Assembly: GCF_002102395.1 (NCBI RefSeq)
Contig: NZ_LQPZ01000017.1
Coordinates: 62,001 to 126,000 of the forward strand
DNA: 64,000 nucleotides
Source: Mycolicibacillus trivialis
GTDB lineage: Bacteria; Actinomycetota; Actinomycetes; Mycobacteriales; Mycobacteriaceae
Reading direction: 5' to 3'
The notes under the pieces are model-generated. The model was not told the origin of the DNA, did not search any database, and saw only the letters and a list, made by a program, of their open reading frames with translations. Shown here one piece after another: positions 59,905 to 64,000 of the stretch (position 1 is the first letter of the stretch; each line of letters starts with the position of its first letter). A program made the translations under genes and the position numbers.

Positions 59905-59911
59905 GTTGCCC

Positions 59912-60868
59912 GTGTCAGACGGCAGCGCGGCCACCGAATGGGTGCCCACGGGTTCGGTGACGGTGCGGGTGCCCGGCAAGGTCAACCTCCACCTGGCGGT
60001 CGGCGCGTTGCGCGACGACGGCTTCCACGAACTGACCACGGTGTTCCACGCGGTCTCGCTCTTCGACGACGTCACCGTGCGCGACGCCGACGTGATGTCG
60101 CTGGAGTTCACCGGGGAGGGCGCCGGCGAGTTGCCCACCGGTCGGGAGAACCTGGCCTGGCGGGCCGCCGAGGTGATGGCCGAGCACGTCGGCCGCAGCC
60201 CGGACGTGGCGATCCGCATCGACAAGTCGATCCCGGTGGCCGGCGGGCTGGCCGGCGGCAGCGCCGACGCGGCCGGGGTGCTGGTCGCGATCAACGAGCT
60301 GTGGCAGCTGGGGGTGCCGCGCGCCGACCTGCACACCCTCGCCGCGCAACTCGGCAGCGACGTGCCGTTCGCGCTGCACGGCGGCACCGCGCTGGGCACC
60401 GGGCGCGGCGAGCACCTGGCCACCGTGCTGGCCCGCAACACCTTCCACTGGGTGCTGGCGTTCGCCGCGGGCGGGCTGTCGACACCGACGGTCTTCGCCG
60501 AGCTGGACCGGTTGCGCGCCACCGCGGGCGCCGGCTCCGCGCCCGACGACCCGGAACCGTTGCTGGCGGCGCTGACGGCCGGTGACCCGCGGCAGCTGGC
60601 GCCGCTGCTGGGCAGCGACCTGCAGCAGGCCGCGATCAGCCTGGACCCGACCCTGCGGCGCACCCTGCGGGCGGGGACCGAGGCGGGCGCGCTGGCCGGG
60701 ATCGTCTCCGGTTCCGGACCGACCTGCGCGTTCCTCTGCGCGTCGGCGGCCGCGGCCGTCGACGTCGGCGCCGAACTCTCCGGCGCCGGGGTATGCCGCA
60801 CCCTGCGGGTGGTCAACGGCCCGGTTCAGGGCGCCCGGGTGGTGCCCCCGCCGCCGCCCGCGGTGTGA
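59912..60868 (+). CDS. ispE: 4-diphosphocytidyl-2-C-methyl-D-erythritol kinase
   Basis: This GHMP kinase performs the fourth step of the MEP isoprenoid pathway. The 318 residues have [12 protein letters not shown], the ATP-binding GHMP motif [38 protein letters not shown] and [11 protein letters not shown]. The enzyme feeds decaprenyl phosphate and menaquinone synthesis, which links it to cell-wall growth driven by rpfB upstream. Confidence 0.95.
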   Translation: MSDGSAATEWVPTGSVTVRVPGKVNLHLAVGALRDDGFHELTTVFHAVSLFDDVTVRDADVMSLEFTGEGAGELPTGRENLAWRAAEVMAEHVGRSPDVAIRIDKSIPVAGGLAGGSADAAGVLVAINELWQLGVPRADLHTLAAQLGSDVPFALHGGTALGTGRGEHLATVLARNTFHWVLAFAAGGLSTPTVFAELDRLRATAGAGSAPDDPEPLLAALTAGDPRQLAPLLGSDLQQAAISLDPTLRRTLRAGTEAGALAGIVSGSGPTCAFLCASAAAAVDVGAELSGAGVCRTLRVVNGPVQGARVVPPPPPAV

Positions 60869-60895
60869 CACGGACCTCAATATCGTGCGGCGGGT

Positions 60896-60924
60896 TTGTT
60901 AGTTACTTAAGAGGAGTTTAAGAT
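60896..60924 (+). promoter_or_regulatory. strong sigma-A-like promoter upstream of the leader ORF and acyl-CoA synthetase
   Basis: TTGTTA (60896-60901), a 17-bp spacer and TAAGAT (60919-60924) are a near-ideal vegetative promoter in an AT-rich patch. The predicted start falls at about 60931-60933, at the first codon of the leader ORF. It is flanked by an 11-bp direct repeat ATATCGTGCGG (60880-60890 and 60923-60933). Confidence 0.6.
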
Positions 60925-60932
60925 ATCGTGCG

Positions 60933-61121
60933 GTGAGGAATGACGATCAGCGCCTGATCGACCCGACCGTCGCGCCGGCGGGAGAACGGTCGTGCCCGGG
61001 TGACCGATCTTTCACCGAAGCGAGACTCAACCGCTCCCCAATCGTTGACGTGTGCTGCTCCCGAGCGCGGCCGAAAGCGTGGAGCATGAGAAGCCGGGGG
61101 CCGGCCAGGAGGTTGTCGTGA
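60933..61121 (+). CDS. 62-codon leaderless upstream ORF coupled to the acyl-CoA synthetase
   Basis: GTG 60933 lies eight bases after the TAAGAT hexamer and begins an uninterrupted 62-codon frame. Its TGA (61119-61121) overlaps the GTG of the next gene by four bases. The product is basic with an adjacent Cys pair (VDVCCSRAR) and has no known domain. Third-position GC is only moderate, so it may act as a translated leader rather than as a protein. It might couple or attenuate expression of the synthetase. Confidence 0.45.
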   Translation: MRNDDQRLIDPTVAPAGERSCPGDRSFTEARLNRSPIVDVCCSRARPKAWSMRSRGPARRLS

Positions 61122-62755
61122 GCAGGTTTACCGACACAATGTTCCGCAATGCCCGCGAGAGCAGCAAGGGGATGGTGACCGGGGAGCCCGACGCCCCGGT
61201 CCGGCACACCTGGGCGGAGGTGCACGAGCGCTCCCGCCGGGTCGCGGGCGGGCTGGCCGCGGCCGGCGTCGGCCCCGGTGACACCGTCGGCGTGCTGGCC
61301 GGCGCGCCGGTGGAGATCGCCCCGATCGCGCAGGGCCTGTGGATGCGCGGCGCCGCCCTGACCATGCTGCACCAGCCCACCCCGCGCACCGACATCGCGG
61401 CCTGGGCGCAGGACACCCTGACCGTGGTCGACATGATCGAGGCGAAGGTGGTGGTGATCTCCGACCCGTTCATGGCCGCTATGCCGGTGCTGCAGGAGAA
61501 GGGCCTGACCGTCATCACGGCGACCGATCTGCTCGCCGCCGACCCGATCGACCCGGTGGAGACCGGCGAGGACGACCTGGCGCTGATGCAGCTGACCTCC
61601 GGGTCCACCGGATCGCCCAAGGCCGTCCAGATCACCCACCGCAACATCCGCTCCAACGCCGAGGCGATGTTCATCGGCGCCAAGATGGACCCCAGCGGCA
61701 ACGACGTCATGCTCAGCTGGCTGCCCTGCTTCCACGACATGGGCATGATCGGCTTCCTCACCGTGCCGATGTACTTCGGCGTGGAGCTGGTCAAGGTCAC
61801 CCCGATGGACTTCCTGCGCGACACCCTGCTGTGGGCCAAGCTCATCGACAAGTACAAGGGCACGATGACCGCCGCCCCCAACTTCGCCTACGCGCTGTTC
61901 GCCAAGCGGCTGCGCAAACAGGCCACCCCCGGCCAGTTCGACCTGTCCTCGCTGCGCTTCGCCCTGTCGGGCGCCGAGCCGGTCGACCCCGCCGACGTGG
62001 AGGACCTGATCGACGCGGGCAAGCCGTTCGGGCTGCGCCCGGAGGCGATCATGCCGGCCTACGGCATGGCGGAGACCACCCTGGCGGTGTCGTTCTCCGA
62101 ACTCGGCGACGGGCTGGTCGTCGACGAGGTCGACGCGGACCTGCTGGCCGCGCTGCGCCAGGCGGTCCCGGCCACCAAGGGCCACACCCGCCGGCTGGCC
62201 TCACTGGGCCCGCTGCTGGAAGGGCTGGAGGCCCGCATCGTCGACGAGGACGGCAGCGTGATGCCGCCGCGCGGTGTCGGGGTCATCCAGCTGCGCGGTG
62301 AGCCGGTCACCCCCGGCTACATCACGATGGCCGGGTTCATGCCCGCGCAGGACGAGCACGGCTGGTACGACACCGGCGATCTGGGCTATCTGATGGAGAA
62401 CGGCCACATCGTGGTCTGCGGCCGGGTCAAGGACGTCATCATCATGGCCGGGCGCAACGTCTACCCGACCGACATCGAGCGGGCCGCCTGCCGGGTGGAG
62501 GGGGTGCGCGCCGGCGGCGCAGTGGCCGTGCGCCTGGACGCCGGGCACTCCCGGGAGACGTTCGCGGTGGCGGTGGAGTCCAACGCCCACCAGAACCCCG
62601 AGGAGGTGCGCCGCATCCAGCATCAGGTGGCCCACGAGGTGGTCACCGAGGTCGACGTGCGGCCGCGCAACGTCGTGGTGCTCGGGCCGGGCACCATCCC
62701 CAAGACCTCGTCGGGCAAGCTGCGCCGGTCCACGTCGGTGACGCTAGTCACCTGA
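61118..62755 (+). CDS. acyl-CoA synthetase / fatty-acyl-AMP ligase (Rv1013 Pks16-like)
   Basis: This ANL-superfamily enzyme adenylates a fatty acid and transfers it to CoA or a carrier protein. The 545 residues show the A3 motif [15 protein letters not shown], the A5-type segment [16 protein letters not shown]7 [11 protein letters not shown]8 [20 protein letters not shown] and the catalytic lysine in [10 protein letters not shown]. It belongs to the FAAL-like group, so acyl-AMP transfer to a polyketide synthase is possible, but no PKS is nearby. GTG 61118 has an AGGAGG site at ideal spacing and overlaps the leader ORF stop. Confidence 0.92.
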   Translation: MSRFTDTMFRNARESSKGMVTGEPDAPVRHTWAEVHERSRRVAGGLAAAGVGPGDTVGVLAGAPVEIAPIAQGLWMRGAALTMLHQPTPRTDIAAWAQDTLTVVDMIEAKVVVISDPFMAAMPVLQEKGLTVITATDLLAADPIDPVETGEDDLALMQLTSGSTGSPKAVQITHRNIRSNAEAMFIGAKMDPSGNDVMLSWLPCFHDMGMIGFLTVPMYFGVELVKVTPMDFLRDTLLWAKLIDKYKGTMTAAPNFAYALFAKRLRKQATPGQFDLSSLRFALSGAEPVDPADVEDLIDAGKPFGLRPEAIMPAYGMAETTLAVSFSELGDGLVVDEVDADLLAALRQAVPATKGHTRRLASLGPLLEGLEARIVDEDGSVMPPRGVGVIQLRGEPVTPGYITMAGFMPAQDEHGWYDTGDLGYLMENGHIVVCGRVKDVIIMAGRNVYPTDIERAACRVEGVRAGGAVAVRLDAGHSRETFAVAVESNAHQNPEEVRRIQHQVAHEVVTEVDVRPRNVVVLGPGTIPKTSSGKLRRSTSVTLVT

Positions 62756-62830
62756 CCGCTGCGCTCGCCCTCGACCGCTGCGCTGGCCCGCGAACGTGTC
62801 GCTCGCCCTCGACCGCGCCTCGCTGGCCAT

Positions 62831-62856
62831 CGAGCGTGAACCTATGCGCACGTTCG
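62831..62856. repeat. inverted repeat CGAGCGTG-N10-CACGTTCG
   Basis: Eight-base arms with one mismatch enclose a 10-nt spacer; this is the first of a pair. The gap 62756-62926 also holds two imperfect CTCGCCCTCGACCGC-type direct repeats and no gene. Confidence 0.7.
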
Positions 62857-62859
62857 AGG

Positions 62860-62887
62860 CCGAGCGTGAACACAGGCGCACGCTCGG
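62860..62887. repeat. inverted repeat CCGAGCGTG-N10-CACGCTCGG
   Basis: Nine-base perfect arms enclose a 10-nt spacer, three bases after the first copy. The spacers are related (AACCTATGCG and AACACAGGCG), so this is a repeated element and not two chance hairpins. It could form a transcript end for the convergent synthetase and pth genes. Confidence 0.8.
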
Positions 62888-62926
62888 CGGTTAGGGGCTC
62901 GGCGGCTGGCTACTACGGCCTGGGCA

Positions 62927-63505
62927 CTACGGCCAGGCGTGCACGACGTTCTGGGCGGACTCCAGACCCGACTCGATGAGCAGTTCGGCCGCGTCGGCGG
63001 CCTGCTCGCAGATCACCGGCACCTCGGGCCGTTCGGCTGCGGCGAACGGCTGCAGCACGAACGCCGCCGGGTCCATCCGGCCCGGCGGACGGCCGATCCC
63101 GATGCGCACCCGCTGAAAGTTCTTGCTGCCCAACGCTGATGCGATCGACCGCAGTCCGTTGTGGCCGCCCTCGCCGCCGCCGACCTTGAGCCGGATCCGG
63201 CCGAAATCGAGATCCAGGTCGTCGTGGACGACGATCACGTCCTCCGGCGGCACCGAGTAGAACTTCGCCAACGGGCCGACCTGACGGCCCGACTCGTTCA
63301 TGTAGCAGCGCGGCATCGCCAGCACCACCGGGCGGCCGGCCACCCGGCCGGTCGCCGCGGACGCGCCGGACCGCTTGTGCGTCGTGAACGACGCACCGAT
63401 CCGCCCGGCGAGCAGCTCGAGGACCATGAACCCGACGTTGTGGCGGGTCTTGGCGTAGTTCGGGCCCGGGTTCCCCAGACCGACCACCAGCAGCGGCTCG
63501 GCCAC
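62927..63505 (-). CDS. pth: peptidyl-tRNA hydrolase
   Basis: This enzyme frees tRNA from prematurely released peptidyl-tRNA. The 192 residues begin [20 protein letters not shown] and contain the catalytic His in [22 protein letters not shown], the [14 protein letters not shown] motif and [13 protein letters not shown]. The start is GTG 63505, which matches the Mtb N-terminus; an upstream TTG gives three extra residues. It lies 13 bp after rplY on the same strand. Confidence 0.95.
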   Translation of the reverse strand: MAEPLLVVGLGNPGPNYAKTRHNVGFMVLELLAGRIGASFTTHKRSGASAATGRVAGRPVVLAMPRCYMNESGRQVGPLAKFYSVPPEDVIVVHDDLDLDFGRIRLKVGGGEGGHNGLRSIASALGSKNFQRVRIGIGRPPGRMDPAAFVLQPFAAAERPEVPVICEQAADAAELLIESGLESAQNVVHAWP

Positions 63506-63518
63506 GACACCCAACCGG

Positions 63519-64000
63519 TCAGGACTCGTCGGCGGCCTCGCCGGCGGGCTCGGTCTCCTCCGCGGGCTCCTCGCCCTCGACCTCGCCCTCCTCGGCCTCC
63601 AGGTCGGCGGCCGTCGGCGCGGTCACGACGTTGACCACCAGGCTCTCCGGGTCGGAGACCAGCGTGACACCCTCGGGCAGCCGGATCTCGCCGGCGACGA
63701 ACTGGGTCCCGGCCTCGACGCCCTCCACCGACACGACGAGACGCTCGGGAATCGAGAACGCCTCCGCCTCGATCTCGACGTAGCTGGTCTCCTGGGTGAC
63801 CAGGGTGGCCGGGGCGGCCTCACCCTCGATCTCGACGAGCACCTCGACGACGACCTTCTCGCCGCGGCGCACCACCAGCAGGTCGGCGTGCTGGATGGTG
63901 CGGCGGATCGGGTGGACGTCCAACGCCCAGGTCAGCGCCAGCTGCTCGGTGCCCTCCAGGTCGAGGGTCAGCACCGCGTTGGTGCCGGCGTTGCGCAGCA
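63519..64000 (-). CDS. rplY: 50S ribosomal protein L25 (general stress protein Ctc type), N-terminus outside window
   Basis: About 160 C-terminal residues are present and the 5' end runs off the right edge. They include [24 protein letters not shown]-type segments ([30 protein letters not shown]), the Ctc-type beta domain ([20 protein letters not shown]) and an acidic disordered tail ([13 protein letters not shown]). bL25 binds 5S rRNA; the extended form is the stress-related Ctc version. It is read with pth downstream. Confidence 0.94.
   Translation of the reverse strand, partial: LRNAGTNAVLTLDLEGTEQLALTWALDVHPIRRTIQHADLLVVRRGEKVVVEVLVEIEGEAAPATLVTQETSYVEIEAEAFSIPERLVVSVEGVEAGTQFVAGEIRLPEGVTLVSDPESLVVNVVTAPTAADLEAEEGEVEGEEPAEETEPAGEAADES

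Overview
The window is a stretch of chromosome from a high-GC actinobacterium, almost certainly a Mycobacterium or Mycolicibacterium. Gene order follows the M. tuberculosis interval from pgi (Rv0946c) to rplY (Rv1015c), interrupted by lineage-specific losses and insertions. Supporting traits are near-saturating GC at third codon positions, frequent GTG and TTG starts, many start codons placed 6-8 nt after a TANNNT -10 hexamer (leaderless transcripts), 1-nt and 4-nt stop/start overlaps, and mycobacterial marker genes (mprA-mprB-pepD, rpfB, PMT, a cNMP-binding protein acetyltransferase). No prophage, insertion sequence, plasmid or CRISPR array is visible.

Layout. 1-6.1 kb: partial pgi, the Fe-S repair protein Ric, chorismate mutase, UvrD1 helicase, a small membrane protein and an anchored M23 peptidase. 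6.3-11 kb: sucCD, a thiolase-like protein without catalytic cysteines, and a luciferase-like F420 oxidoreductase behind a KstR-like box. 11-19.8 kb: an Rv0954-like and a PerM-like membrane protein, purN-purH, a MoxR/Mg-chelatase-type ATPase with its VWA partner, and a DUF1707 protein. 19.8-28.3 kb: a tightly overlapped minus-strand catabolic operon (AtuA-like, acyl-CoA dehydrogenase, carboxyltransferase, biotin carboxylase, acyl-CoA dehydrogenase, enoyl-CoA hydratase) behind a palindromic operator. 28.5-33.5 kb: rpmF (57 aa), the MprAB envelope-stress system with its protease PepD, a MoaB-type protein, a 45-aa small ORF and an unusual MscL with a C-terminal zinc ribbon. 33.6-39.4 kb: a SAF-domain protein, the zinc-ribbon chaperone Ruc under a CIRCE element, 5-formyl-THF cyclo-ligase, and galU-glp-rimJ-glpR, in which the MoeA-like protein has lost catalytic residues and probably acts in cell division. 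39.4-46.6 kb: tRNA-Ala(CGC), a formate/nitrite-type transporter, a repeat patch, NADP glutamate dehydrogenase, the protein acetyltransferase, two secreted or lipoprotein genes, AlkB and arginine deiminase. 46.6-55.2 kb: PMT, RsmI, an oxidoreductase-ECF41 sigma pair, PabB, an NDMA-type alcohol dehydrogenase and a Baeyer-Villiger monooxygenase. 55.3-64 kb: metG, tatD, the rpfB-ksgA-ispE operon with a candidate RNA switch, an acyl-CoA synthetase behind a 62-codon leader ORF, pth and partial rplY.

The genes are mostly housekeeping (TCA cycle, purines, folate, translation, tRNA and rRNA maintenance, isoprenoids) together with envelope growth, division and envelope-stress functions. The accessory parts are the acyl-CoA carboxylase operon, the ECF41 pair, the ADH/BVMO pair and the gdhA/transporter/repeat patch. 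The richest unexplained signals are in control regions: back-to-back -10 elements at two divergent gene pairs, leader ORFs that overlap the next start codon, candidate operators, and two families of short inverted-repeat elements.
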